DNA of 64,000 nucleotides from Ostrinia nubilalis (GCF_963855985.1 NC_087095.1:12348001-12412000), one strand, 5' to 3'; shown: positions 49,032 to 60,764, counted from the first letter of the stretch. A program made the numbers and translations. The notes: generated by a model from the sequence alone, not told the origin.

Positions 49032-50113
49032 GCGTCGACGGCCCATTTGTTGCGTGTGTTTTCACGCTTGATAAATCGAGGAGTCGTCCACATTCACGCG
49101 ATTTATGAACAGGCCCAATTGTTGTGTAATACATAAACTTAATTGGCCAGATGATAAGCGACGTTTTTCGACTGTTCTTTCCATCCCCGATAAAATGAAA
49201 TTATCAATGAATGCAATAAAAATCTGTAAAGTCCGCGTCGACCTAATGTGGTAATTTGAGTGACTCAATTATGTATTTTGGTTGACTTGATTTGGTTGCA
49301 TAATTTCCAAAGTCAGGCATGAGCTAATTAATGAAACGATAGCAATCAATATTGAAACTAAAGCTGAACTGAAATTCTCGAAGGTATATTACAAAAAGAT
49401 CTCTCCTGAGATGTAGTGAATAGACGGCATATTTGGCTTTCATTCCAAATACCCAAGCGCCACATATTTACATGACGTACGTAACGTAAGTGGCGTTAGT
49501 CGGTGGGCACGCAGAAATTATTTATGGACTCCTTTATTGCTAAACTTCATTCGTGTCTGTGGTCGCTGTTATTCCTTCGACGGAAAAAGTTGTGAGATTT
49601 TATTGCCGGTGTGAGATAGGACACGTTATTGCACTAACTTTGCACAGTAGACGGAATTAAAATAGATTTTTTGTGGTCAGGAGCGGGAACGCCCGGATGC
49701 GTCCTTTGCAGTTTATGACCAACTATTTTTAACTTCACCTCAGACCACTTTGTAGTCGCGATTCATGGCGGCAACAACCGTGAAACCATTTACCACACGT
49801 TTACTATCCTCGTTGGTGGAAATATAAAAACTACGCAAGCTGAAAATAGGCAAGTCATGAGAGCATTTACCGCCAAAACTAAATATAAAATGACGGTATC
49901 TTCATGCCCTACATAAATACGTGGCATTTTAACTAGGTAAATTTGAGTAAATCATCCTGTTAGATTTAATATGCTCTTTGATTTTGCTATAGGGACGTGT
50001 TTTTGTGTTTATACGAATTTCAGTACTAACTAAGATGATTATCAGCTGGATATTTCTTAAATCATCAATGTTCCTACACTTTTTGAGATTTTAACGAGTG
50101 TCCATCTTTCCAG
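49032..50113. other. foxo: Presumed end of the large foxo intron
   Basis: No coding sequence is seen. The stretch ends in a pyrimidine-rich tract and CAG (50111-50113) directly before the codon AAC that opens [14 protein letters not shown] genes have a conserved intron at exactly this point in the forkhead domain. Confidence 0.7.
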
Positions 50114-50296
50114 AACTCGATCCGGCATAACCTGTCGCTGCACAATCGCTTCATGCGGGTCCAGAACGAGGGCACGGGGAAGTCGTCGTGGTGGATGATC
50201 AACCCTGACGCCAAGCCCGGGAAGTCGGTTAGAAGGCGGGCTGCGTCCATGGAGACGTCGAAGTTTGAAAAGAGAAGAGGGAGGGTTAAGAAGAAG
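50114..50296 (+). CDS. foxo: foxo exon: second half of forkhead domain
   Basis: 61 codons with no start ATG, because this is an internal exon. It begins [10 protein letters not shown], the DNA-contacting recognition helix, and continues through [19 protein letters not shown] (wing 1) and [11 protein letters not shown]. The serine codon of the Akt site RRRAAS is at 50246-50248. The exon ends in the basic tract KRRGRVKKK. The acceptor is CAG at 50111 and the donor GTAAGG at 50297; the end phase is 0. The sequence is very close to FOXO proteins generally and distinct from other forkhead classes (GTGKSSWW with RRRAASM). Confidence 0.97.
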
Positions 50297-53200
50297 GTAA
50301 GGATATAGGATACTCTTAACACATAGTACCTAGTACTCTTAAAAATGAAAATACAAAGTATACTCTTTTTTTTTTATCCACAACTAGGAATCTCTTGGGC
50401 TCTTTATAATCAACTTGTCGCCAAACTCCTTAAAACGGCGAAAATTTTTGACTTTAGTTGGTTTATCTTGTTTTCATTCGCTCTACTGTGTCTCTTTATC
50501 TAACTACTCTCTCAGTCCCATACGAGTCGTTATTTAGAGTTTACATTGAGGTTCTAGTTGTGGTTCTAGGCTGTATCTGACTGCTTAGCTTCGAGACCTA
50601 AACCACAGTGTGCCTAAACCGTTCATAATATGTCTGCTCCTAGATTTAAAAAAAAATCATTAGAAATTTAGGAGTGATAAGTAAGTGGTCGGCACTCCTA
50701 AATTAAAGTAAAGTCGAATGTGAATATTCCGGAAAAGATCCGTAGAGTCTTTGGTATTCGATAAATAATATCGGACTCATAGTAGTCATGTCTGCTAAAA
50801 CTTTTGATGATGTGGTCAATGTTTACTATGTGTAATTCGGAACATGGCACTAAAACAATCGTAAAGCGAATTCGTGCATCAATGCATGCACGCGTATGTT
50901 AGACCCACACTATGACGCAAGCAGCATAGATTTAAGTAGTAGTTGTTTTCTATTTTAGTGGAAACAATGTCATTTATTTTAAAATTATTTGCATCTCGTG
51001 GGAGTCGGACGATAATTGAAAATAAGTTCAAAGTGCAACTGCATGCAAAACATGTTTTACTTATGAAGGTTTCAGAAATATCTATTTTTAAAACCATACT
51101 TTTTTACAGGCTGAGGCGTTGAGGAATGGTGTAACAGCTGACGCGACTCCAAGTCCCAGCAGTTCAGTTTCAGAAAGCCTAGATATGTTCCCAGAATCAC
51201 CTTTGCACAGGTAACTATCACTTTGTTTGCTGGAGTACTAAGCTTAGCATAGTTTAGATTATTAGAGTCATACCAGAATAGTTCCACGGTCAGATTATAG
51301 CCACAGATGCAAGAAAATTTAAAAGAACTGTGGCACCACGCCAACAATGTCAACCCGAACGGATGTAGCGAATAGCGATACTAATTCGACTTTAAAGGCA
51401 TAATAACTTACCTATGCGGGTAATACAATAGTGAGTTTTGCCAAAACCGCGAAAATTCCCAATACATTTTAAATACGGCTTCTTGGGAATATTGAAATTT
51501 TACGAGTACTAGAAACAAAGTGAGGTGGATGATACACCCGCTATAATAAAACTATCGGCATAAAGCGGCGTTGACCAGACTAATAAAATTGAGTTATTGC
51601 AACACTGCTACTTTATGATAAAAGGTTTTAAATCATTCACAACCATTAGATGATGAGTTATGTGGACGCTGAATCTCGTCATTTCGGCGATATTTAACAT
51701 TTTTATTGCCGAATATCCATCGGGATTGCGGGCATAACTTTTATTTTGGACAGTCGTCCTCGAGGCCGGAGGAGCGTGCCGACAGCACATTTCTTACAGA
51801 GCATTTTTGTCATTGTTTGTAGCAATAAAAATATTTCTGCGCTGACCATTGAACCCGTTATGGTGATCGCTTCATTTAGCATACTTTATATATTATGTTA
51901 GCGGGCCTCTAAATAGACATTAGATTTGCATGTTCCCCATTACACTCCGTGTTATACTGTCTAGAGAGATCCTATTAGATGAACTAGCTTTAAGTTTTCT
52001 TTCGGCTATCAATTTTGATTATTTGCCCTTTGAATATCGACTTTATTTTGTGATCGAGAGGTATCGAGCACATGATTTGGTTGATGTTTGAGGTCTATTA
52101 TGTTGACGCTTGTTCGCTTGCGCGTAGCAACAGTTTCCAGTTGTCGCCGGACTTCCGCCAGAGGGCGCCGTCCAACGCGTCCTCCTGCGGGCGCCTGTCG
52201 CCGATCCCCTCGATGATCGCGACGGAGCCTGACTGGGCCTCAGAGTACACGACAGCGGGCGACTTCACGCCGAGTAGCGATTTCTCCCAAGTCGACTACG
52301 TGCAAGAGGAGCAACTGGCTGGCTCGCTAGCTGACTCCATGAAGCTGCAAGGGGCTGATCCATTCCTAAACACGTGAGTAACGCTTTCAACTAGGATCTG
52401 ACCCGCAGTCTTACCCGGTTCAAAGATTAGGCAGTATTGTGCTGCTTACCGCTTCGTTCGTGAAGTAATAGTCGCCTAGTCCTAGATGCTTCGCTTCCTT
52501 AGAATTGTTACTGCAAACTTGATTTATATGTTTTGTTTAACAGAAAAGGATGCAAAGGTGCATTCATGCACGAAGTGTTAAGTTCAACAAAGGTCTGGCA
52601 AATCAACCTCAATCAAACAAGTTTTTTTTTATAATTGCCAGTTACTACCACATAAGTTTAAAGTAACTACAAAAAATTAGGAACAATGGAGCAATTAAAT
52701 AAAATTGGAGACCAACACAAAAACTGATTAGCATTTCCACAACGAGTTCCGAGAATTCTTGGGACCTAAATTATTTTTATTGTATAATAGTTTCAAATCT
52801 GAAGTAAGGTTTGAAATAAAATAGGCTTTTAATCTCTAGATCACAAAGTTATCCAATTTTATTGTTAGATTTAAACTTAAATCATACCCTACCTATCCCA
52901 GAATTTTATTAAGAACATTATCGGAAATCTTTTCGATTCTGAAATATACAAGTGATACACGATAATCACCCTGTGGGAAAAAGTTACTTTCTTTCCATGA
53001 TGAGATAAACATTTACTGTAACAGCATTCACCATAAGATCAACAGGGTATTGTGTATAGTAGGTAACATAAAAGTTGGATCACACAGGTACGTCCCAACG
53101 ACGTCATCTTCATCCTCCGGCGGCAACTACCGGTACGCTTACGGAGCGTGTCCGAGGCATCCTCTGTACGCTCATCCAGCTCATCCGGCTCACCCGGCGC

Positions 53201-54370
53201 ATCCTACACATCCTCACCAACATGCCCTTGACCACTTCGTCAGGCCACCGCCGCCTGCTGACCCTGCTGATATCATGCAGACTGGTAAGACATTGAAATT
53301 TGTCTTTATAACTCTATTCTTATGTGTCTCTTAAGTATAATGATATTACTAGTATGTAACGTGACAAACTATGGGACAACCCATTTCGCCTCTGCTCACA
53401 GTAGTTACTTACACTTACTCATTAATAAATCCATCTACGAGTGCGAATATAAGATCTTCCCAACTCGTCTGGTCAGCGTGAGGAGTGATTCCCAAATTCT
53501 TTTTTGCATCTAGTGAATTAGAAATGGTCGTCAAATCGCCTGCTGATAATGATGATGATGAAGCCCTTGTAAATAAAACCTTATTAGCAATTAAATCAAC
53601 AGGAAATTCAAAAAATATTGCAACTTTGTGACTATGTTTTGATTGTTTTTATCCAGAGAACAGCCAGACGCAAATGGTGACGACATCAGACGCAGCGCTG
53701 TTGAACGGCGGTCTGATGGTGCAGACAGGAGCTATGGGCCCCACGACGGTGATGGGGCAGATCATGGGAGCCCTCAACACGGGCCTGGCGGAGGACCTGA
53801 ACATTGAGGCGCTGGAGCACGGCTTCGACTGCAATGTTGATGAGGTAAGAATAGAGAATCATAGAAGAATATTCGCAAACGTCTAGATCTTCTGTTAGTC
53901 AACTTGTCAGTAGTTTTGAAGACGCTTAAAAAAACGTCCCAAATATATCATGCCCTACTATTATTCGGTCTTGTGATGAACATTCATAGTCTACTGTTCT
54001 CACAAACAGAAGAATAGCAATTCAGTCGGTGCAGTAGGAGGATGAAATCTTTTTCGTTCTTGTTACTGACGGCTTTATCTACATAAATATTTTTGTTATT
54101 GCAGATGTAGAAGACTTTTGCACTTAGAGCTTAGAAGACAGAATCTGATGTTGGCACTTGTGAAACAGTAGGTATCTCTTCCCACAGGTCATAAAGCATG
54201 AGCTCAGCATGGACGGGACCCTGGACTTCAACTTCCCCCAGCAACATTCTGCGATGGCCGCGGAAGCCGAGAGCCAGTTCGCTGCGCCCGCGCCCCCTGT
54301 CCCCACCACGCTCTCGGGAGGGGGCGCCCCCCGAACCCCCTACTCTGTCGCCCCCTCCTGGGTCCACTGA
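50114..54370 (+). CDS. foxo: Forkhead box O transcription factor FOXO, 3' six coding exons (5' part outside window)
   Basis: FOXO is the nuclear effector of insulin/TOR signalling. When insulin signalling is low it enters the nucleus and activates starvation, stress-resistance and growth-restraint genes; Akt phosphorylation drives 14-3-3 binding and export. The six exons (50114-50296, 51110-51210, 52128-52373, 53088-53284, 53657-53844, 54188-54370) join in frame to 365 residues plus a TGA stop. Visible parts are: recognition helix and wings of the forkhead (residues 1-45), Akt site RRRAAS (S45), basic nuclear localisation region (40-61), second Akt-type site RQRAPS (S110) with [12 protein letters not shown] beside it, His-Pro repeat (about 205-223), and C-terminal activation region ending DFNF, with terminus APSWVH. 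The N-terminus and first half of the forkhead are missing from the window. Confidence 0.97.
51110..51210 (+). CDS. foxo: foxo exon: Ser-rich linker
   Basis: 33 codons plus two bases. It reads [20 protein letters not shown], then [13 protein letters not shown]. The acceptor is TTTTTACAG and the donor is GTAACT at 51211. The last two bases (AG) pair with the first base of the next exon to form a serine codon. This is the flexible serine/proline-rich linker after the nuclear localisation region, with SP sites that could be phosphorylated by proline-directed kinases (inferred). Confidence 0.93.
52128..52373 (+). CDS. foxo: foxo exon: second Akt site and acidic linker
   Basis: One base completes the split serine codon, followed by 81 codons and two bases. 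The exon encodes [20 protein letters not shown], then [16 protein letters not shown] and on to [16 protein letters not shown] fits the Akt consensus RxRxxS (serine codon 52171-52173) and matches the third Akt site of FOXO proteins; the [12 protein letters not shown] context supports this. The acceptor is TAG at 52125-52127. A second in-frame acceptor CAG lies 6 bp downstream (52131-52133). The donor is GTGAGT at 52374. The exon is strikingly GC-rich compared with the introns. Confidence 0.95.
53088..53284 (+). CDS. foxo: foxo exon: His-Pro-Ala repeat region
   Basis: One base completes a threonine codon, followed by 65 codons and one base. It reads [30 protein letters not shown], then repeated AHP units, [20 protein letters not shown] and ADIMQT. 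The His-Pro-Ala repeat spans about 53170-53226. This low-complexity region lies between the Akt-regulated part and the activation domain, where FOXO proteins vary most in length. The acceptor is CAG at 53085-53087 and the donor is GTAAGA at 53285; phases match both neighbours. Confidence 0.92.
53450..53565 (+). repeat. RTE-type 3' tail in a foxo intron
   Basis: CCCAACTCGTCTGGTCAGCG, then TGAGGAGTGATTCCCAAATT and a (GATGAT)n end near 53547-53564 match the 3' UTR of the RTE copy at 41940-42140. Only the last about 110 bp is present. It sits in the 372-bp intron between foxo exons 53088-53284 and 53657-53844 and makes up nearly a third of it. Confidence 0.5.
53657..53844 (+). CDS. foxo: foxo exon: start of C-terminal activation region
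   Basis: Two bases complete a glutamate codon, followed by 62 codons. The exon reads [53 protein letters not shown] and HGFDCNVDE. The HGFDCNVDE block begins the conserved C-terminal (CR3-type) activation region and continues in the next exon. The leucine-spaced stretch [14 protein letters not shown] could contribute to nuclear export (inferred from spacing only). The acceptor is CAG at 53654-53656 and the donor is GTAAGA at 53845; the end phase is 0. Confidence 0.95.
54188..54370 (+). CDS. foxo: foxo terminal coding exon
   Basis: 60 codons and TGA (54368-54370). It reads [20 protein letters not shown], an alanine/proline-rich stretch, then [17 protein letters not shown]. Together with the previous exon it forms the conserved activation motif ([22 protein letters not shown] split over two exons). 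APSWVH is the usual end of insect FOXO proteins, supporting this as the true C-terminus. The acceptor is CAG at 54185-54187. The exon continues into the 3' UTR. Confidence 0.96.
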   Translation, partial: VIKHELSMDGTLDFNFPQQHSAMAAEAESQFAAPAPPVPTTLSGGGAPRTPYSVAPSWVH

Positions 54371-55050
54371 AGCAACCCCCCAACAATCGGACTAGTTACC
54401 TACTACAGGTTCTTCTGTACCACGTCCTAAACGACGTTCTTTCCTATTGTAAATATGACGCGAACGGACATTACTGTTTGAGTTTTTTTTGTTACTGTGG
54501 CATCGTAGTCGAGATTTTTGTTCATTTTATCATGTTAACTAATGTTAGATTTTTATTTAGCGTTAACTTAAGTGGACCGTTACCGATCGTTGTTGAAGTG
54601 TCAATTGTGTTAGAGTAGGGCTTTAGTGCTAAGCTAGGTGGAAGCTTGTGATATAGATAGGGTATTGTAATCTGAATAATTTGGACCTGGGGGGCGCGGG
54701 GACATTCCTGTGTGGCACACTGCGGTTGAAATATAAGGTTGGTATTATTTAACTTTTCACAAACTTACAACTAACTAAGTATAACTTTCATAGATCACAA
54801 AGAGTTCTTACGCTACGTAATATTTCATGTTCTTGAAGAAATAATTCAAAGGAGCGAAACTTTGAACTGTCCAGATCCAATAAACAGAAAAGGAAAATCC
54901 AATATCAAAAGACGCGCTTTCCGAAGTTGTGGATGAGACTTAAAGGAACCGTTTGGTCAAACTTAAAAATATGAACAAAGCCGGTGAAATATTAGCGGGC
55001 GGTTAACAATACTGGCCGGCAATAAATCGGTGGGTATCAGCGATAATCTG
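54371..55050 (+). other. foxo: foxo 3' UTR (start defined, end inferred)
   Basis: Non-coding sequence follows the foxo stop codon. Candidate polyadenylation signals AATAAA lie at 54879-54884 and 55021-55026, so the UTR may be about 0.5-0.7 kb. Use of later signals cannot be excluded. Confidence 0.5.
54879..54884 (+). terminator. foxo: Candidate foxo polyadenylation signal
   Basis: AATAAA, about 510 bp after the foxo stop, is the first canonical signal downstream. A second lies at 55021-55026. Confidence 0.4.
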
Positions 55051-57934
55051 TGGAAGTTTTCTGTAGCGTCCGATAAGTTGGTCTGTATCGCGTACAACAA
55101 AACTATAACTCCGTTGTTTCGCAGAGCTGTGAACGGCAATCTGACCTCATTCGCCGGTATTTAGGGGAATTGACGGAAAACTTTTGTAGGTGAAAACCCA
55201 GTCGATACTTACGGGTTCAGCTCCAATTGGTTTCTGGAAATTTTTGACTCCTTGTTATTGATGCCGCAACCTTTTTGCGATTCCAAAGAAATTTAATTTT
55301 CTTGTATAAAAAGAAGTTCATGAATAAGGTAAATTATGCGACTGAATTCAGAGAAACTTGAAAAAAGCTAAAATTGAATAAGAATATAGAAGTGTAACAA
55401 CAATAGACGTTATCCTTTTTATAGACACTAAAGAAGTTTCATCCAAATGAGTAAAAAAAATACACCGGTTTTGTCGCGACCTACAAAAATCCGAAGCTGC
55501 GAATTTCCTCCATTCGGCTTTACGACATTAGGTATTACAAAAGATAAGTACGTCACTCATGTTTATGTTTCTTTGTACGTGGATTATGAGACGTGATGCT
55601 CTCTTTTTTATGTGAAAGCCTAAGGTGATCCCTCGTCCAATAGTGTTTTTTTGCAAATTATATTAGCCTATGAATAATTTGTTGGCGTCTTACGCTTTTT
55701 TGCAATGTTCCGTGGTTTGTATCGAGGCTCGAATTACATCGTAAACTATGGTAGTAGTGATAGTGTCAAGTCCTATAAAAATCTTTCCTAAAATATTTTG
55801 GCGAAGGACAGAAAACACGTTAAGACTTTTGCAAACCACTTGATAGTTACTTCTAGTATTAGTTATGGGCAGAAATAAATAATGTTGCTATTTAAAATTA
55901 GTATTTATCAAAATACCTAGATTCATATCTTTTAGTTTGACGACTAGGTACTAGCTTACCTATGTACTAAACAGTGAGTTCTGCATAATAGGTTTTTTAT
56001 ACAGACTTTTCCAGATATAAAGTTTATTTTAATACTTAATCACGACTAGAAGTGATGTCTCGTAATATAAAACTGGAATAACTCAGCAATTTTGCTGAAA
56101 ATTGAATGCAGCTAAGTATTTGTCAAAAAACAAATGCTTTAGTTCAAAAAAGTCCATGGAAACCACTTGGCTGGCATGAATAATAATTATGATTAGACTC
56201 CGATCGCGCGGTTCGCCGGAGCTCCTGATTCAATTTCACCAATGAACGATCCTATTTGCTCACTAATGAGGGCGACCGGTTCCAGTAATTAATCATATCA
56301 TTTTAGCGTTAACGGTACCCGCGAGAGCTAGCTCCCGAATAAAGAAACGCCACGAAAAAATCGTCCGAGCACAACGCTAGATTAAACACCCTCTAATGAC
56401 TTGTTTTTTAGGGTTACAAAAGAATGAATACGTCTTCGGCAGACGCGGACGGTGAGCTGAAACCGAATTTTTAATAGTAAACTAAAAGTTAATGGCCAGG
56501 ACGCTCGTTTATCAAATATTTTAACGGAATGCGATATTTCCTTAATTCGCCCTTGTTTAGCAGGCACGTGGAAACCTCGCAGTTGATCAGCTAATAACAC
56601 TTTTTCAGTTCGCGGAAAGGGTTTTATTTTCCTTTTTCTTAATGGATTAAGTAGGTATTTATAGATTGTGTAATTGCTGTTAATGGATTTACCTAATTAG
56701 CGGCACCGGAACATTGACAAATAAAAAATAAGACATCCAAAAATAATATTTAATTTTGTAACTTGAATTTATAAGAGCAAAATTTTGTTGAATAAATTCG
56801 GTCGTTAAGTCATCGGTCAACACGAAGATTTTATTAACAAGCTGATTTTCATAAGGGCTCCCGGAGAGTCTTAAAATTTCCTAACTGATTTCGTATTCCG
56901 CTTGGCGCCACCATAATTAGGTGCGAGCCACCTTAACACACGATTTGTCGGCACTTGTTAAAAGTTTTCAATTGCGTTACGAGGGGCCCTTACGCGGAAT
57001 TTATTCATTATATTCGCCCCCTCCGAATGCTTAATAAAAAGCTCCTTTGCTCTTTTTACTTCCTCGTTCTGTAGCCTTAGAGATATGTACTTAAAATATT
57101 TGCCGCCTTGACGGACGATTTATAAATTCGCTTTGAAAAGTTACAATGCATTTTTAATATGTATATTTTGTGTCAATATTATTATGAATATTAGCTCTTC
57201 CCGAATCTTCGTAGGCGGAATTATTTTAGATTTAAAATGTTCTTTGATTCTTTGTTTAAATGCCTCCAATTGTTAAATCTTTAAAACTGCGTGTTACAAA
57301 CGAATTATCTTCATTACCATCTTCAACATTAAAGATTTTATAAGAAAAATTGCTTGCTTAACTTTACTTGTATTGTTAATTTCTAGTCTCTATAATAATT
57401 ATGCAGAGACTATCAGTTCTACTTATTTTGTTTCATCGAAACCTAATAAGGCAATCCAATAACTTCTAACCCCATGAAAAAATTCAAATACCATTAAAAG
57501 TTGTGTCTCAATTTTCGCAGCCAATATAAGTCGGCGGATGAGCGCGGCATATCCAACTTGTAGCTTGTCCAACAGTTATTGTTTGACAGATTGAGTTTTA
57601 ACAATGATTGTATGAGCGGTAGCGAGTGTGCCAAGAGCGTCTTGCTAGTATTAGTTTGGTTCCTTTGATATGTCGTCAATTGTAACTTTTAAAACATACT
57701 TAAGTAAATGAGCACACTCAAGCTCAAAATCACAGTTCAGAAACAAGGCCCATGTCAAAAATATTCGTTTAAAAAACATAATTTGACGGCTTTTTTAATG
57801 TGCGTGCCCTTCGACAGGCCTCTGTGGAAAACGAAGGTTTTGTATACATAAAGATTTAGCAGAACCTCTAAAACAATTGTAGCCAGAATGATTGTGTAGA
57901 TGTTGTAAGTTGGACGCTAAAATTTATTGAGGTA
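55051..57934. other. Gene-free AT-rich intergenic DNA
   Basis: No gene, RNA or recognisable mobile element is seen downstream of the inferred foxo end. Confidence 0.5.
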
Positions 57935-58050
57935 GCAGGAAGGCGCTGGACGCAGGCCGCTATCAATCGATCAACATGGAAATCATTGGAGGAGGCCTAT
58001 GTTCAGCAGTGGACGTCCTATGGCTAAAATGATGATGATGATGATGAGCA
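57935..58050 (+). repeat. RTE-type LINE 3' end
   Basis: The + strand reads EVAGRRWTQAAINRSTWKSL, then EEAYVQQWTSYG, a stop and a (GAT)n tail at about 58029-58049. It is a cleaner copy of the family at 14387 and 23037, truncated to the last about 110 bp. Confidence 0.72.
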
Positions 58051-58168
58051 GGATACATTTTTTAATAGTTTTTTTTTTGTTTATGATTTTGTGTTTTTAA
58101 CTTTGCATATTGCACGCATCCACCATGCGTAGTGGGGTACTGGGTAGTGTAAATGGCAGCTAAAATAG

Positions 58169-58240
58169 GTTCAGTCAACGGCACATCAGCCAACATTTTG
58201 TTGCAAAACGACACCTATTACAATAACATAAGATACCACC
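58169..58240 (-). repeat. Fragment of a short MITE family
   Basis: CAGTCAACGGCACATCAG and ATTTTGTTGCAAAACGACAC match the reverse complement of the 13806-13910 MITE. The other terminal repeat is not preserved. Confidence 0.5.
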
Positions 58241-60399
58241 GTGTTTAGCTCTGAACTTTGACTGCGTAAAAAAATGACATTAAATGTATGACATATTGTA
58301 CAGCGCCCATAGCGGCTACTTTCAAAAAAAAAATCTTCATAGATTTTTGACGTACTCGCTAGCGAGCACACCTAATGTAAACTCATGGTAAGCACACTGT
58401 ACTTATAACTGTCTAGCAACCCGCTGCCGCGCCCGCTCCCGCCACTTATTTGTTGCACGAGCGAGAGCCCGAGATTGAGTTTGATCGGTTATTTAAATGA
58501 GGCCAACATAGTTAGGGATGTCAACTTGGCCCTTACGTGACTTATTCCCCGGAGCCGATATTTTTATCACGTTCCGCTGTCTCATTTACACACTTTCGCG
58601 TCACTATGTTAATGGTGGAAAATTGACGTGAACGTAAATCAATTTGGAATGGTTATTTAAGATTTTTCTGAGCTAGCTTTTGTCTGTAATTAGGTTTTAA
58701 TATTTATATTTCAAGCCAGTTTACGTTTATTTTCCTTCAAAAATATTTCAAATATCCCAAAGACCCTTTAAGTTTTTATGCCTATTAGGTAAATAGTTAA
58801 ATACATAAGTAATTTCTACCACCAAAATGATAAATCTAGGTTGTGTTTAATAACATCCAAATAATTACTTAAAAGTTATCTGAAATACATAATAATCTTT
58901 TGTACGGTAATACCCACCCACACCCACAAGGACTTAAAAACTTTCGTAACTGAAACTTGATAATTATCTTTTCATACTGTTTTGTATTTAAAAAACACTA
59001 ATATATTTTTATAAAATAATCTATTATTTTTATTTGCTTCAAAATAAGTGAGTAGCTTTTTGGGAAAAAAATGCTTTAGACTACGATTACTTTTACATAC
59101 CTTAAACATAAAATGCAATATACCATATTCATTTTAAACCCACTTAAGGTTCTGTGCATGTAATACAGTAGAGTTCTAAAAATCGAAAAAAAAATTCGCA
59201 ACGTTAGCTAAAACCGTTTTTTGGTGGCGGTTTAACATTCTTCGCGGCGGCCACCCAAATTGGATTACGTGTTAATGTCGGGCCGCGCGCGCCCGCACTG
59301 CTAACGATTTTATGATTTTATTGCGGGACCCCAAACGTGGATTATCGGTAGGGCTGCCCCTTGTGGTTAGCATAAGTATGACTGAACCAGTCGACTGATA
59401 ATTTTGGTGGAGAATTGAACTGATTTTTGTGTCCTTACAAAACGATGTTTTTCTTTAAAAAATAATGCATAGAGGAATATTTTACTAACGATTTTAATAT
59501 AGCTAGTAGAAGCAAATATTAAAATAAAATAAAAGTAAATAAACATTTTCACAAAAATATTTCAAGTCAGTCTTCTTTCAATTACACTTACTGAAAATTC
59601 CAAATAATATCAGAATATGTCTTCTACTATTTTAGATTTATAATGAAATTGAACGTACACTCTTTTAAAATAGTCATCTACTTGAATATTTTTTAATACT
59701 TAACTTTTTGGGTTGTATTTCCCAAAAATCATTTTAATGTCGCAGTTCTTTCTCAGTAAAGTGCAGTCTTGCCTAGATTTAGTGGTAATGACAGCCCTAA
59801 CACAACAACGGGAACAAATTAGGCCTGTTAAGAGGTCGGGGAGATAGGATTTGAAAGTTGTAAGGGCGAAAGATCTTCTGATTTGGATACTGCACTTTTG
59901 ATCCAACTGCTTTTTGGAGAAAGAAAGAAAAAATATTAAAAATTCAATTCAGAGAGTTGGCCCGTGGACCAAGCTAAAAGTGGGCCAAGTCGCTGAACAG
60001 AAGCTGAAAAAAATATGTTTTATTGTTTGTCTGACTGTACCTACTTGTTATAATGACTGAGTTTTACAAATCATTCTTGTTTTCTTTAGTGCCATTGGGT
60101 AAAAAAAAAATTTTTTTTGTTCAATGATTTACCAATATAATAGCAACAGTTATTGAAAAGTAGTATCGCCCTTGTATAAAAGTTAAAAATATGACCGGTT
60201 TACATGTTTTCCAAAAAGAAAAAAATAGTAAGAGATAACTAATCAATCAATATCAACAAAGTAAAAAAAGAAGGTTTGCGTTAGCAAGGAAAGCTTTTGA
60301 AACAGCAAAGGCTCGTATCAACAAAACCTTAGGCTGCGCCCTCAAACTTGCTAAGTCACTTTCCTCAACAACCGCCTAAGGCTTACAAAGTTTCAAAAG
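58241..60399. other. Gene-free DNA with a GC-rich patch
   Basis: No gene is seen. A GC-rich patch at about 59222-59300 (CGCGGCGGCC; GGGCCGCGCGCGCCCGC) interrupts AT-rich DNA. No promoter motifs were recognised. Confidence 0.45.
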
Positions 60400-60482
60400 A
60401 TAAGTTACCACGTGGCGGGGCGTTGGGCGTCGCCGCCCCGCCTTGAAGCAACAGGTGCTCCCCGCACCCCGCGCCGCGGTCG
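60400..60482. promoter_or_regulatory. GC-rich island
   Basis: A GC-rich block, beginning with CACGTG and containing GGCGGGGCG and CGCCCCGCC-type inverted motifs, sits just before the 110-bp tandem repeat. A regulatory role is only suggested by composition. Confidence 0.25.
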
Positions 60483-60510
60483 CAGATATTATACAATAAC
60501 ACTTTATTGT

Positions 60511-60764
60511 TAAATTGTCTTTTATATCACACCCCTAGATAAAAGGTAGCACAACTCAAAATACTCCAAAATCGGGTTATGGCGATTATCGGAGTCTGCG
60601 TCAAAAACTACGAAACTTGCTAAATTGTCTTATATTTTGCACCCCTAGATAAATGGTAGCACAACTCAAAATATTCAAAACACGAGCTATGGCGATTTTT
60701 GAAACAAAATAATTCGAAAATCAAGTTATGGCGATCGGAGTCTGCGTCGAAAACTACGTAAGTT
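60511..60764. repeat. Two-copy tandem repeat, 110-bp period
   Basis: Copy 1 (60511-60620) and copy 2 (60621-60764) share TAAATTGTCTT, CACCCCTAGATAAA-GGTAGC, ACAACTCAAAATA-TC-AAA, TTATGGCGAT, CGGAGTCTGCGTC and AAAACTACG. Copy 2 has an extra internal duplication around TATGGCGAT. No coding frame runs through it. Confidence 0.8.

Noticed and set aside
53845..53886. An open frame running past the foxo exon end at 53844 to a stop at 53884
   Set aside because: It crosses a strong GTAAGA donor, and the next exon restores the conserved activation motif. An intron-retained isoform is possible but unsupported here.
54124..54367. Minus-strand open frames of 61-78 codons over the last foxo exon
   Set aside because: They are antisense shadows of a GC-rich coding exon with no recognisable product.
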